A stretch of 64,000 bases of DNA from Sporopachydermia quercuum (lineage: Eukaryota; Ascomycota; Sporopachydermiomycetes; Sporopachydermiales; Sporopachydermiaceae): NCBI GenBank assembly GCA_001599295.1, contig BCGN01000002.1, forward strand, positions 620,001 to 684,000, read 5' to 3'. The notes under the pieces are model-generated. The model was not told where the DNA came from, searched no databases, and saw only the letters and a list, made by a program, of their open reading frames with translations. Below are positions 1-9,605 of the stretch, in pieces (position 1 is the first letter of the stretch; the number at the start of each line of letters is the position of its first letter). Both the position numbers and the translations under genes were made by a program.

Positions 1-731
1 GGTAGGATATTAGTTTTGTAGTATTCTTTATCAATACCTTCAAGCTGCGATAAACGAACCAAGTTAGAACCAACCAGGATCTGGAGTTCCTTTCTTTCTC
101 TAGTTCTCTTTTCACGTTCTCTAGAATGTCCTTGATGTTGTAACCGAACCCATAGTTTATTCATTTCAACGAAATTAGTAATAACAAACTGGATGGAGTC
201 TGATAGATTACCTTCTGATCCTTCACTGTTACCAATAGGCAATAAATCTCTTGTTCTTTGTGACAGATAGTATCTCAGAAACAAACCTCGAATAGGATGC
301 TGTACACCTCTGCACATTTCCATCATATCTTTCATGATCTCTTTGACTGGAGCATCAGGTATTGACATATAGACGGTACCCACAGTGATCAAGAGATATA
401 ACCTAGGGATAATGTTACCAGCATACTGAACCAATTCATACAAATCAGCCAAGTGGTTTGTTGGATGTGATTCTTTGAGATATGTTGCCAAATAGCCTAA
501 AGCATCAAACACAGCAATGTATAATTCGTAGTATTGTTTAGGTGTTAAGTTAGAAGTTCTTAGTTCGGCTAAAAACGTTGATGCATGTTTCAAAGCATCC
601 ATGGTTCTACCTTTGCCAGCATCTAAACATTTACGCATAGCTTGTTGCTGTTGCTTGATGACCATTAGAGAGTCTTCAAGCATTCTAGCTTGTTCCTCCG
701 GTGTTGGCGGAGGAGGAGCAACTGAAGACAT
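1..731 (-). CDS. VPS35: Vps35, retromer cargo-recognition subunit (N-terminal part only)
   Basis: This is the first ~243 residues of Vps35, the large alpha-solenoid subunit of retromer, which sorts cargo from endosomes back to the Golgi together with Vps26 and Vps29. The frame starts at the ATG at 731 and stays open to the left edge, so the rest of the protein (about 940 residues in S. cerevisiae) lies outside the window. The N-terminus begins with a proline run and enters the family core at [11 protein letters not shown] near residue 41. The PRLYL signature that contacts Vps26 is at residues 109-113 in [13 protein letters not shown], followed by [19 protein letters not shown], which is highly conserved in the family. 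No intron is seen in this portion. Identification is from recalled family motifs and is strong. Confidence 0.95.
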   Translation of the reverse strand, partial: MSSVAPPPPTPEEQARMLEDSLMVIKQQQQAMRKCLDAGKGRTMDALKHASTFLAELRTSNLTPKQYYELYIAVFDALGYLATYLKESHPTNHLADLYELVQYAGNIIPRLYLLITVGTVYMSIPDAPVKEIMKDMMEMCRGVQHPIRGLFLRYYLSQRTRDLLPIGNSEGSEGNLSDSIQFVITNFVEMNKLWVRLQHQGHSREREKRTRERKELQILVGSNLVRLSQLEGIDKEYYKTNIL

Positions 732-947
732 GAATGATGATAGTTTCTTGTTGAATGAAAACTCGCTAGTGTCAAAAGAGAGATAATAATCAAATAAATA
801 TTGTAGATGAATTCCCAGTTAAATTTCTTTGATAATGAGGATTGTTTACGCCAGTTACTAGTTATGCACTCTGCCGTCACAATGCACACCACAGCACACA
901 GTACGCTTATCGACCTCCGACCCAATGAAATACCTATCTGATGACCG

Positions 948-973
948 ATCAATCAATCAATCAATTAATCAAT
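948..973. repeat. (ATCA)n tetranucleotide tract
   Basis: An imperfect run of six or so ATCA/ATTA units, about 217 bases upstream of the VPS35 start. It is the reverse complement of the tract at 1287-1308, so the two could pair as a long-range inverted repeat. Confidence 0.8.
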
Positions 974-1286
974 AGAACAAATCTATCATAAGCCAATCAA
1001 ACTAGTTGAAACCTACCAACAAAAGTTCATTCTGATTATATATAGTTTATTCTTTTTTATCCTTACGAGAAGTTCTCCTTATCTGACGATGTATGGTACG
1101 TAAAGTATGCGGTAGAATATAATAAGGAGATATGGGGCCAGAATGGGTTACAATAGCAAAAACGGAGCGAATGGGGTTTGTGGTGGAAGTTCGGAGAAGA
1201 TGGAAAATATTAGGATTTTAGGATAACGGATATTATATAAATAGGTATATTTTCCGAAATTTCATTATCGGAGTCCTATTGTAGAG

Positions 1287-1308
1287 GATTGATTGATTGA
1301 TTGATTGA
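1287..1308. repeat. (GATT)n tetranucleotide tract
   Basis: Five and a half GATT units, reverse-complementary to the ATCA tract about 315 bases to the left. Simple-sequence DNA with no known function. Confidence 0.85.
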
Positions 1309-2202
1309 ATAATATGAATAAAATATAGAAGGAAAATAAAAATGGGGAGTACAAAGAATCAGTATTGAGAGAAGAAATTAGTTTGTCGAAGATATCCGTA
1401 CTTTTGGAGCAACTATGAACTGTGCAGTTGTTGGTAGTGGCAGAGTGTTCATGACATGCCCATGTAGAGGCTGATGGCTATGCAGGTGCTATTGATAGTA
1501 TATAGTACGTATATGAGTAATTTGATCACAAATTTGTGACTGGTGGAGTTGAAGCAGCAATTTTCTGAAATCCAGAGAGTCAAATATCTAGCAGAAGATC
1601 GGCAGAGCATCAACAACTTGAAACTCTATTATAGTTAATTCCTACTCCATCATAGGAACCGTTTGCTGATCAATGTCAGTTCGAACTGCTGTTGGTTCAA
1701 GAAAAAAAGCTATTAATGTATTGAGCAGGAGTTCAGGGCATTGAAAGACTGTGTAGCAAGAACTATGTTCTGCATTGACAAAAAAGTATATCCAATGCCA
1801 TCTTCTTAAGTTCGTGTAGAAGTGCACCATATGTTTGGTAGGTAGTTGGGATTCAGCAATCAGCTATGGGATCCGTTGCTGGTAATATTTTTAATGATGA
1901 AAAGGCCATCAATTTTCTAATAAATATAATAATGATAATAGTAATAATCATCATTTGTTCATGTCTAAATGCTGCAATAGTATCCTTGATCGACGTAACA
2001 TAAACCGTCACCAATTATTTCCAGTTCGTAAAAAGCTAACATCAGTCAGCCAATGGAATTATTTTTGTTTGAATCATAATTATAGTTGTTGATAGTATAA
2101 CCAGGATTATCTGACAGTATAACATGAAGTAACCTCATTTGATATATTTTACGTCTATCCAGCAGTGCAACCCATAACTATAAACTATCAAGTCTCCCAT
2201 TC

Positions 2203-3231
2203 TCACATATTAGACAAAATATATCGCATGTATAAACCATCAGGACCGCTCAAAAGCTTCTCCCTTATAAATTCAATAGCTGTCTCCTCATTAACACCAA
2301 ATTTCAATAAAGCAATGAAAACATATAGCATTCTGGCAATAGCATCCTTTTTATAATCCAATATCGAGACTGGCGAAACAGCAAGCTCATGCAATGGAAT
2401 CCTTTTCTTATATATTGTTGTTCCTTGCTCATCAAAATGACCTTTCTTAAGAACCACATTGAATTGTTCGTAGTCTACTTCAACTTCCAACACTTGATGA
2501 CTACAAAAATTGTATAGAGCTTCTCTCCCACAAAATTCCTTTTGATCAATGTTCGGGATTCTATCCACATTCAGGTTTCCTATTGCTGCTATTGTCGTCT
2601 CAGACGTTCGCTCATATTCAATAGAGTATGTCATCGATGTTAATCGCAGTAGAATTTTCCCCATTAAAGCCAAACTTTCAGTCAAGTAAAAAATTTCAGT
2701 TTCAGAGTTGCAAGCTTTTTCACTCAACTCTTCTATTGGATTCTCTTCTTCTGTTACGTTTAATATATCTTCCTTGCTAATCCTTAAATCTGCCAGTGGA
2801 TATAATGCCATCATCAATGCGTCTTCTGATANGAGGCTGCTATATTTCTCAAAAAATAAACGAAACGCTGCTAGCTTAAAAATGCTTCTGATTCGGAACT
2901 GCTGAGTTTTTGAGTCTTTCAGTTGTGACACGTCATTTTTTCCTTTTGTAGTGTTGATAAGTTCTATCAGTGATGGCAACCTTCTGTTAAGTCTGTATTG
3001 ATGTCTAACCCATTCAATGTTTGAGCCAACATTTGACGTTGTATGATCGTATTGGATATCTTCGAGTTCAAAAGTTCTGAATTTGCTCATTTTTGCTTCG
3101 TTTTTGTTTAATTTAGCTACTGAAGATGCGGCATTGGCCAGTTTTTTTCTTGTATTAACAGTTTCCACTAATCCGTGGTATCTGCGGATAGCCATGAAGT
3201 TTCCCAGCTGGCAGACAAAACATTGTGACAT
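2203..3231 (-). CDS. Unrecognised protein, probably mitochondrial
   Basis: A 342-residue frame that I do not recognise. The first in-frame ATG is at 3231 (MSQCFVCQ...). A second ATG at 3195 gives MAIRRYHGLVETVNTRKKLA, which is rich in Arg/Lys and hydroxylated or small residues and lacks early acids, so it looks like a mitochondrial targeting sequence. The later start (330 residues) may therefore be the functional one. The body is predicted mostly helical, with no CxxC, Walker or membrane segment. Two helices, ESLALMGKILLRL and ARMLYVFIALLKFGV followed by AIEFIREKLLS, vaguely resemble the RNase III fold of mitochondrial ribosomal proteins mL44/mL57. That is only an impression. One codon contains an ambiguous base (2832). 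It is divergent from AFG2 across a ~630-base promoter region. Confidence 0.7.
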   Translation of the reverse strand: MSQCFVCQLGNFMAIRRYHGLVETVNTRKKLANAASSVAKLNKNEAKMSKFRTFELEDIQYDHTTSNVGSNIEWVRHQYRLNRRLPSLIELINTTKGKNDVSQLKDSKTQQFRIRSIFKLAAFRLFFEKYSSLXSEDALMMALYPLADLRISKEDILNVTEEENPIEELSEKACNSETEIFYLTESLALMGKILLRLTSMTYSIEYERTSETTIAAIGNLNVDRIPNIDQKEFCGREALYNFCSHQVLEVEVDYEQFNVVLKKGHFDEQGTTIYKKRIPLHELAVSPVSILDYKKDAIARMLYVFIALLKFGVNEETAIEFIREKLLSGPDGLYMRYILSNM

Positions 3232-3860
3232 TGTGTAGATTACTTTTATTATGACATAAGTATTGGACACCTGTTGCTGATATGCTGAAAAATAATATAG
3301 TAAGTAAAATGGAAGTAAGAGGAATAAACAATTGTAATAGTTGTTGATAATACTCGTTTATAACGAAAGAGTAATGTGTGATTGATGACGAGAGACNTAC
3401 TTCCATGGTTAAGCCTTCCGGTGCGTTGTAGTTAATGAGGGTTACAATGATTCCTGTAGGAAAAAGTGTCCTTCCACCACCAGAAGCTATCTTCTCCAGC
3501 CCCAAAAGCAGCATTCGCAAACAGAACTCTTAGATTGTTGGAAGAAATAATTGCCCTTCAATCACATGATCTACAACATACTTGTGGCTTCTCCCCACAT
3601 AAAAATTATTTCTACTCATTTTCCATACTAAACAAAAAAGTTTCCTGTATGCGAGTAAAATGCTCTACCATCTTTCTCTATCATTATTACCATTTGACAC
3701 AGCGACTTTTTTCATCGCTTTCATATTTCCTCAATTTTCATAATTCATAGAAATTCAATTTTAATTGCTTTTATCAATAGAGCCATAAATTTCATCTTGG
3801 AGTCTATCATTCAGTCAACAATCATTCATCAGTAACCACAATAGCATTAACAGTCGCATA
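3232..3860. promoter_or_regulatory. Shared divergent promoter region, unknown gene and AFG2
   Basis: 629 bases between two head-to-head genes. T-rich and pyrimidine-rich toward AFG2 (3600-3850). Contains a PAC-like octamer at 3711-3718. No further gene recognised. Confidence 0.6.
3711..3718 (-). promoter_or_regulatory. PAC-like motif upstream of AFG2
   Basis: TTCATCGC, one mismatch from the core CTCATCGC of the polymerase A and C (PAC) box found before many yeast ribosome-biogenesis genes. It lies about 145 bases before the AFG2 start. AFG2 is a 60S assembly gene, so the site makes sense, but an 8-mer with one mismatch is weak evidence. Confidence 0.25.
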
Positions 3861-6194
3861 ATGCCCCCAAAGACAAAGAAAGATGCAAAGGGTACACCTA
3901 CATTGACCTCAGGGTCAAATTCAGCTGCTCCAAGCCCTTTAAAGGAAGAAAGAGCAGTGAAAATACCGAAAAACTTCATTGTGAGGCCGAGCGGCCAGGA
4001 AAATATGAAACGAGTGTTCGAAGTTTACTTAACCCGTCAAGTATTACAAGCAATGGGCGCTACACCTTTTCTATACATAGGCAAAGAATCCGAACCAGGT
4101 GCTTTAGTTATGGCAAAGGAAATAGGAAGATTAACTCCTGATCATAATGTTATTCTACTCAGTAAACCTCTACGGAGGCTGCTGAGTTTTTCTTTAGGAG
4201 ATCGGGTCATTGTTAGTCCCTGTGATGAGATGCCTGAGATTGCGTTAAGTGTTCAAGTATACATCTCAAGACACAAAAACATAAAGAAAGAGAGTCAAAT
4301 AGACGAGCGAAGAATCAGAAAAGCTATTCAAAATATTGGCGTGATATGTAGAGGTTTACGAATTAAACTTGATGAAGGATCAGAAACTGAATGCGAGATC
4401 CTGTTTGATCAACCTTCTGGTCTACCTGATGTATCAGGTTTGAATCTATCTACACAGGATGATCCACTAACAATCAGTGGAAACAATCGTACAATTGCTC
4501 CAATGTTTATCTGCTCTTCCAACACCGAAGTAACTATAACATCATCTAATTATGGAGATAATTCGTTGATTTCTATTGGAAAATCTAGTGGATATAACTC
4601 AGTCGGCGGTTTGTGTGACCAGATTTCTTTACTACGCACTTTAATCGATGTACCTTTAAACAACCCTGAAATTTATGGAGACTTCGGCATTTCACCACCT
4701 AGAGGAATTCTTCTTCATGGTCCTTCTGGCACAGGGAAAACTATGCTTTTAAATGCTATAGCTCTGGAATGTGAGGATGCTCATATTGTCAGAATATCAG
4801 GACCTTCTATTGTGTCAAAATATCTTGGTGAGACTGAATCTACTTTAAGGACGCTATTTGATGAAGCAAAAAAGTTTGAGCCAAGTGTGATTCTAATGGA
4901 TGAGATTGATTCTTTAGCCCCTAAGCGTGAAAGTGATGATTCTGGTGAAGCTGAACAAAGAGTAGTTGCTACTCTGTTAACATTACTTGATGGAATAAAA
5001 GAACATAGTAGATTGGTGTTAATTGGAGCTACTAACAGGCCTAATAAATTAGATTCTGGACTCAGGAGGCCTGGCAGATTTGATCGTGAGGTAGAAATCG
5101 GTATTCCAGATGCTGCTGCTCGTGTTGATATATTAGAAAAACTATTAGGAAGAATGAACCGTCATAATTTGCACAACCAGATCTCAGAAATAGGGTCGAG
5201 AACTCATGGTTATGTTGGTGCTGATCTAACTGCTTTATGCAGAGAAGCAGTTATGAAAACTATACAACGAGGCATGAAAACAGGTCAATTGAATAGTAAA
5301 GAGCTTTTTATAGAATACAACGATTTGACTGAAGCTTTGAAAGAAATTAGACCAAGTGCTATGAGGGAAATCTTCATAGAAACACCAAAAGTTCGTTGGG
5401 ATGATATCGGAGGTCAAGAAAGCGTGAAACAGAAACTGAAAGAAATGGTCCAACTGCCGTTAGAAGCTGGTGATGCTTTCAAACGATTGGGAGTCCAAGC
5501 ACCAAAAGGGGTTCTTTTATATGGACCACCTGGATGTTCTAAGACTCTTATAGCAAAAGCATTAGCTACAGAATCTGGGGTTAATTTTCTGGCGGTCAAA
5601 GGACCTGAGATTTTCAATAAATACGTTGGAGAGTCTGAAAGAGCCGTGAGAGAAGTTTTCCGCAAGGCAAGAGCTGCCGCACCAAGTATTATTTTCTTTG
5701 ATGAGATAGATGCATTATCAGGAGATCGTGGTGGAGACCATTCAACAGCTACATCAGATTTGGTTCTAACGTCAATGTTAAATGAAATCGATGGTGTTGA
5801 AGAGCTAAGAGGTGTTGTGATAGTAGCAGCAACCAATAGACCGGACGTTATAGATGCTGCACTATTGAGACCAGGAAGATTAGACCGACATATATACGTT
5901 TCACCCCCAGAATTTAAAGATAGGGAGAAGATATTTATGAATAGTCTGGAGAAAATGTGTGTTGGAGAAGAAGTGCATAGCAAGCTAGATATATTAGCAG
6001 AATGGACCGAGGGATGTTCAGGAGCAGAGGTAGTTTTATTATGTCAAGAAGCAGGATTAGCAGCCATAAAGGAAGATACTGGAATAGAATCAGTTGAATG
6101 GAGGCATTTTGAGCAAGCAAGAAAAGGACTGCATAAAGGGATTACACAAGAGATGCTTGAGTTTTATAGGTCTTATGCTGAGGCAAACAATTGA
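3861..6194 (+). CDS. AFG2: Afg2/Drg1, AAA+ ATPase of 60S ribosome maturation
   Basis: A 777-residue type II AAA ATPase, almost the same length as S. cerevisiae Afg2/Drg1 (780). It strips shuttling factors such as Rlp24 from cytoplasmic pre-60S particles. Order: N-terminal double-psi-like domain (~1-230), D1 with Walker A GPSGTGKT at 287-294 and Walker B ILMDEID at 344-350, then D2 with Walker A GPPGCSKT at 555-562 and Walker B IIFFDEID at 610-617. The Cys-Ser in the D2 P-loop, the ATNRPD motifs and LRPGRLDRHIYVSPP are typical of this subfamily and separate it from Cdc48. The C-terminus lacks the long tail of Cdc48. CTG codons at 4974 and 5454 encode leucines that are conserved in the family (TLLTLLDG, VQLPLEA). 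The alternative, a Cdc48/Rix7-type protein, is much less likely. Confidence 0.95.
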   Translation: MPPKTKKDAKGTPTLTSGSNSAAPSPLKEERAVKIPKNFIVRPSGQENMKRVFEVYLTRQVLQAMGATPFLYIGKESEPGALVMAKEIGRLTPDHNVILLSKPLRRLLSFSLGDRVIVSPCDEMPEIALSVQVYISRHKNIKKESQIDERRIRKAIQNIGVICRGLRIKLDEGSETECEILFDQPSGLPDVSGLNLSTQDDPLTISGNNRTIAPMFICSSNTEVTITSSNYGDNSLISIGKSSGYNSVGGLCDQISLLRTLIDVPLNNPEIYGDFGISPPRGILLHGPSGTGKTMLLNAIALECEDAHIVRISGPSIVSKYLGETESTLRTLFDEAKKFEPSVILMDEIDSLAPKRESDDSGEAEQRVVATLLTLLDGIKEHSRLVLIGATNRPNKLDSGLRRPGRFDREVEIGIPDAAARVDILEKLLGRMNRHNLHNQISEIGSRTHGYVGADLTALCREAVMKTIQRGMKTGQLNSKELFIEYNDLTEALKEIRPSAMREIFIETPKVRWDDIGGQESVKQKLKEMVQLPLEAGDAFKRLGVQAPKGVLLYGPPGCSKTLIAKALATESGVNFLAVKGPEIFNKYVGESERAVREVFRKARAAAPSIIFFDEIDALSGDRGGDHSTATSDLVLTSMLNEIDGVEELRGVVIVAATNRPDVIDAALLRPGRLDRHIYVSPPEFKDREKIFMNSLEKMCVGEEVHSKLDILAEWTEGCSGAEVVLLCQEAGLAAIKEDTGIESVEWRHFEQARKGLHKGITQEMLEFYRSYAEANN

Positions 6195-6603
6195 GATATC
6201 AATTAGAGGATGTGTACAGAAAAAATAACAAGGATAATCTTACTATTAATATTACTATTACTACTACTATGACTATCAATTATAATGATTAACTAATATT
6301 AAATTATTAACAACCCAACCTTGAAAGTTGAAACCTTTCAACTAATGCAAATCCAATAATATTAACAGCAATGAATGATTCCCTGAAAAATCATACTATA
6401 TAACAGTTCTGATCCTAAGAAATAAGAGATGAGAAACAAACAGAGCGCAAGAATACATGTGATGATAAAAATAATAATGGTACCGCTAATGACAGGGGCA
6501 GTTAACACAAAAAGAAACAATGACCTCTGGCCTCTGAAATCTTTCTCTTGTTTATACATTCATGATAACAATAACGACAACGACTAAACGATTCATTCTT
6601 TGA
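6195..6603. other. Intergenic region between convergent AFG2 and HAPSTR1-like genes
   Basis: 409 bases of 3' flank for both genes, rich in ATT/ACT repeats just after AFG2. A 65-codon hydrophobic minus-strand frame (6362-6559) is present but I do not accept it as a gene (see rejected items). Confidence 0.6.
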
Positions 6604-7239
6604 TTACCGTTTTAGCTTCTTAGTTTGCGGATCATTACCAAATGCTGGTCTTTTCTTTTTCTCTGTTAATTCAGAAAAGATAAATCCTTCTGGTGCTTTG
6701 GAGAATATATTTCTATCATCATTGAATATATCATTTGATTTGAAAGGTGGAATTATGTTTTCAATGTCATCATGGATATTTTGGTACTGTGAAAGGTTTA
6801 ATGGCAATATTTCTTGCTGTTGCTGTTGTTGCTGTTGCTGTTGTTGCTGTTGCTGTTGATCTACTGTAGCATGCATATCCATACTACTGTTAATATTGCT
6901 ATTGTTATTATCATTCATATTGATATTGTCACTATTANTACTACTCATTTCCTGTGCATTCTTAGTTGAGGAACCTTCAAGTAGTTTCTCACGAGTGCTA
7001 ATCGCCCATTGTAAAACATCTTTACCTTCGGTATGTATAGCTATCAAATCATCCAGTGCTTCTATATATCCTTTATACTTCAGAAGACTTGCCTTTGATG
7101 ATGAGAATCTGTATAAGGAAGCCACTGCTTTAGCAGCACTTTTGAAATCTGACGCCAAATCGGCATCCAGTTGGTCCAGTGTTGCCTCTGTTACTGGCAT
7201 TGTATGGGGCAAGGATGATGATAATGATGAAAGATCCAT
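6604..7239 (-). CDS. HAPSTR1/C16orf72-like (DUF4588) protein with polyQ tract
   Basis: About 211 residues from the ATG at 7239; an in-frame TTG lies further upstream but the first ATG is preferred. Residues 32-85 (DFKSAAKAVASLYRFSS, then KGYIEALDDLI and DVLQWAISTREKL) match what I recall of the helical core of human HAPSTR1/C16orf72, whose pattern is F..AA.AV..LY followed by GY and a D+L.W motif. The C-terminal KRPAF...PQTKKLKR also resembles the basic tail of that family, a likely nuclear localisation signal. In animals HAPSTR1 is a stress-response protein that partners the HUWE1 ubiquitin ligase (Tom1 in yeast). Function here is inferred only. The middle is low-complexity: Asn/Ser-rich, then about 15 glutamines at 6814-6859. 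One codon contains an ambiguous base near 6938. Confidence 0.7.
   Translation of the reverse strand: MDLSSLSSSLPHTMPVTEATLDQLDADLASDFKSAAKAVASLYRFSSSKASLLKYKGYIEALDDLIAIHTEGKDVLQWAISTREKLLEGSSTKNAQEMSSXNSDNINMNDNNNSNINSSMDMHATVDQQQQQQQQQQQQQQQEILPLNLSQYQNIHDDIENIIPPFKSNDIFNDDRNIFSKAPEGFIFSELTEKKKRPAFGNDPQTKKLKR
6814..6859 (-). repeat. CAR trinucleotide repeat coding for polyglutamine
   Basis: Mixed CAA/CAG codons, about 15 in a row, within the HAPSTR1-like gene. The mixed codons make it less prone to slippage than a pure CAG run, but it should still vary between strains. Confidence 0.9.
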
Positions 7240-8420
7240 TCTGAATGAACGTTCTTTGTCCTGAAGCAATTGTGCTGCCTATGATTTGATGCTGCTGTTT
7301 CTCTTGCTAGTTGTCTNCAATTGCTATAGTTTGAAGCTAGAAGCTGCTTTGATAGATTTGCAGAATATAATAGGCTGATCCGAGTTTTGTAGATATTCTG
7401 TAGCAATTACGTAACTCAAGCTGTTGGTTTAAAGACATAAAGCTACTACTTCTTGTCCTTTTCCCAATAAATGAATGACAGGTGAAGATGACCGAAGCTG
7501 AGCTATATAAGCTGAACTGTTGGCCCAAAAAATCTTTTACTGAGGGTGGATTTTTCCAATTTGCAAGTGTATGTTAGTAAACAGATGATAATAATAGATT
7601 CAAATTATAAGGTTCTTGGTTGTTTACGAAGTAAGTAATATGAACAGTAAGGAAGTAATGATGTACAATCAACAGAGGAAGAAAGGCGAGACATAGGCTT
7701 CAGAATGATTGAAAGAAATGCTAACAAAATATTTTCTGTGGTAGGTTATCTGAATGGGGTAATTACGGATCATGTGATGTATGAGGGGCATCTCGCGTGA
7801 TGAGTTACAATGAAGCATGAATGCTGGATTACTGACCTGGAATATTAACTTGAAATGTGGTGAAATTTGTTAGATAGTTTACTATAATAATATTATACGA
7901 AATAGTATAAATTTAATTGGTGCTCTTTTTCTAGGAGTAACTTATGCTTGTCGTTAATAAACAGAAGATGTTTAGGAGACACTCTGAAAGAGTCTCAATG
8001 AAAAATGGAGAAGTATGCATAATTATGCATTATGAAGGACCACCCATGGAAGTGGTGGGACATAATGATACTTGGATATAAAGCTGAAATAAGTGCTTCA
8101 ATTGGTTTGAAGAAAAAGAAGTTGCTGTTTGGTTTTACAAGGATATTGAACGAATATTTTTAGTTCTAAGTCAAACATTGAAGTAAACTGAGTTATTTAT
8201 ATTGAATCCCGTTGTCAAAACATACATTAAGAAAAGTATGTATAATTATGCGTAGGTCCATATTAGTGCATGTTATTGCATGTATTGCCGAATCATTTAT
8301 CTCTCATAGTTTGAATATACAATTACGAGTTCTCTTTCATATTAATTATTATAAATTGGAAAAAATTAGTNATGACTCAGTTGATTATACCTTCATGCCC
8401 ATAAAGTCCTAAATAATGCC
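7240..8420. other. Intergenic region upstream of the HAPSTR1-like gene and downstream of NCS6
   Basis: 1.2 kb. On the plus strand, 7488-7568 is a 27-codon frame from an ATG that ends exactly at a GTATGT donor-like sequence, followed by a CTAAC and a TAG near 7720-7744. No convincing downstream exon continues it, so it is not called as a gene. No tRNA-like B box with a pairing T stem was found. Confidence 0.5.
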
Positions 8421-9605
8421 TTAAAAACTGAATGCCTCAAGTTCCTTCCCCAACTTTGCAGCTCCTGCAATGTCCATTGATCCTTCTATTGCAATCTTGG
8501 CTCGACCTGCATTCAGTCCTTCTAACAAAACACAAGCTTTACATATTATATTACTGCTTAGATATCCACATCTTTCACAAGTAGAAGATGAAGCTGGTGC
8601 AATAGTTGTTCGTTTCCGCGAAGAATAGCCTTTTGAATTGAACACATCAGTTGTGCCATCAGACTTCACCTCAACGATTTCCACATCGTTATTGCTACTG
8701 TGTTTAACCACAGCTATCGGTACTTTCTTCTTACCTTTGCCTTTACTTCTTTCAACTGTTTTCTTTAACACCAAACTTTCACCAGAGTGTATCACATCAA
8801 TAATACTGCTAGGGCGAACTGATTCTAAGTTTTTGATTAATGTTCTGGCTGTACCTCTAAATGCTTCTGGTGAATAGGTACATTCGGTTGAGAAATAATC
8901 AAGTTTTTTATAATGAGCATAAAGAACAATTTCCTTCTCATAAGTGTATTTAAATGGTTTACTTCTCTTAACTGGTGACTCACTTGATCCTGTAACTATG
9001 GCTGTAGATTTTTCCAACCTTGCAACATCACCTCTTAGAATATTCATTAAAACTGTTTCCGCCATATCATCAGCATTATGTCCAGTAAGAACATGACGAA
9101 TATCAAGTTTTATTGCTCCCCTATCTAATGCTTGTCTTCTGAAAACACCACAGTAAGTACAGTTGTTTTTCTTACCAATTTGACTTACTATCTCATCCAT
9201 CGTCCATTCGTATAACTCTTTATAGGAGACGATTTCTAATGGCATGTTATATTGGTCTTTATTCCTCTTAACAGTTTCTAACGAATCATCACGATAACCA
9301 GCAATTCCTTCATCAATTGATAAAAGAACGAATTCAACCCCATAATCATATCTTTCATTTAATGTCTTCATAACGTATGCTAAAACTGTTGAATCTTTGC
9401 CTCCACTTGCGCCAATAGCTACCCTCTCTCCTCTATAGAACAGTTTAGCATCTACTATTGTCTGATGAATTTCCGTCTCAAACACATGATAAAAGCACTC
9501 TTTGCAAAGCTTTTCCCCAGTTTTTGGTCTTCTCATAACAGCTTTGCGTCCCCTGCAAAGCTCGCAAACGTTCTTAATCCCAACACTTCCTACCATCTTC
9601 GCCAT
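8421..9605 (-). CDS. NCS6: Ncs6/Ctu1, cytoplasmic tRNA 2-thiolation protein
   Basis: A 394-residue member of the TtcA/Ctu1 PP-loop family. With Ncs2 it thiolates wobble uridine 34 of tRNA-Lys, -Glu and -Gln, using sulfur relayed from Urm1. Visible elements in order: N-terminal zinc ribbon (C14-x2-C17, C34-x2-C37), PP-loop ATP-pyrophosphatase motif SGGKDS at 67-72, the catalytic or cluster-binding C149-x2-C152 in [27 protein letters not shown] at 175-188, and a C-terminal zinc finger (C343-x2-C346, C355-x2-C358) ending ...[16 protein letters not shown]. It is somewhat longer than S. cerevisiae Ncs6 (359), mainly through a Lys/Ser-rich spacer around 283-340. The start is the ATG at 9605; a second ATG three codons on is possible. 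No intron. Divergent from NIP1. Confidence 0.95.
   Translation of the reverse strand: MAKMVGSVGIKNVCELCRGRKAVMRRPKTGEKLCKECFYHVFETEIHQTIVDAKLFYRGERVAIGASGGKDSTVLAYVMKTLNERYDYGVEFVLLSIDEGIAGYRDDSLETVKRNKDQYNMPLEIVSYKELYEWTMDEIVSQIGKKNNCTYCGVFRRQALDRGAIKLDIRHVLTGHNADDMAETVLMNILRGDVARLEKSTAIVTGSSESPVKRSKPFKYTYEKEIVLYAHYKKLDYFSTECTYSPEAFRGTARTLIKNLESVRPSSIIDVIHSGESLVLKKTVERSKGKGKKKVPIAVVKHSSNNDVEIVEVKSDGTTDVFNSKGYSSRKRTTIAPASSSTCERCGYLSSNIICKACVLLEGLNAGRAKIAIEGSMDIAGAAKLGKELEAFSF

Larger units (their letters stand above)
732..2202. other. Intergenic region between VPS35 and an unrecognised gene
   Basis: VPS35 promoter side plus the 3' side of the next minus-strand gene. It holds two tetranucleotide tracts in opposite orientation (948-973 and 1287-1308). 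Small open frames here have no recognisable content. No RNA gene seen. Confidence 0.6.

Noticed and set aside
5414-5983. 189-codon minus-strand frame inside AFG2
   Set aside because: Antisense shadow of the conserved D2 ATPase domain, with no family content of its own.
6362-6559. 65-codon hydrophobic minus-strand frame with TAPVISGT..., recalling the tail of Ysy6/RAMP4
   Set aside because: Only the TAPVIS word and a membrane segment match. The charged N-terminal region of Ysy6 is missing, no supporting upstream exon was found, and it lies in the 3' flank of two convergent genes.
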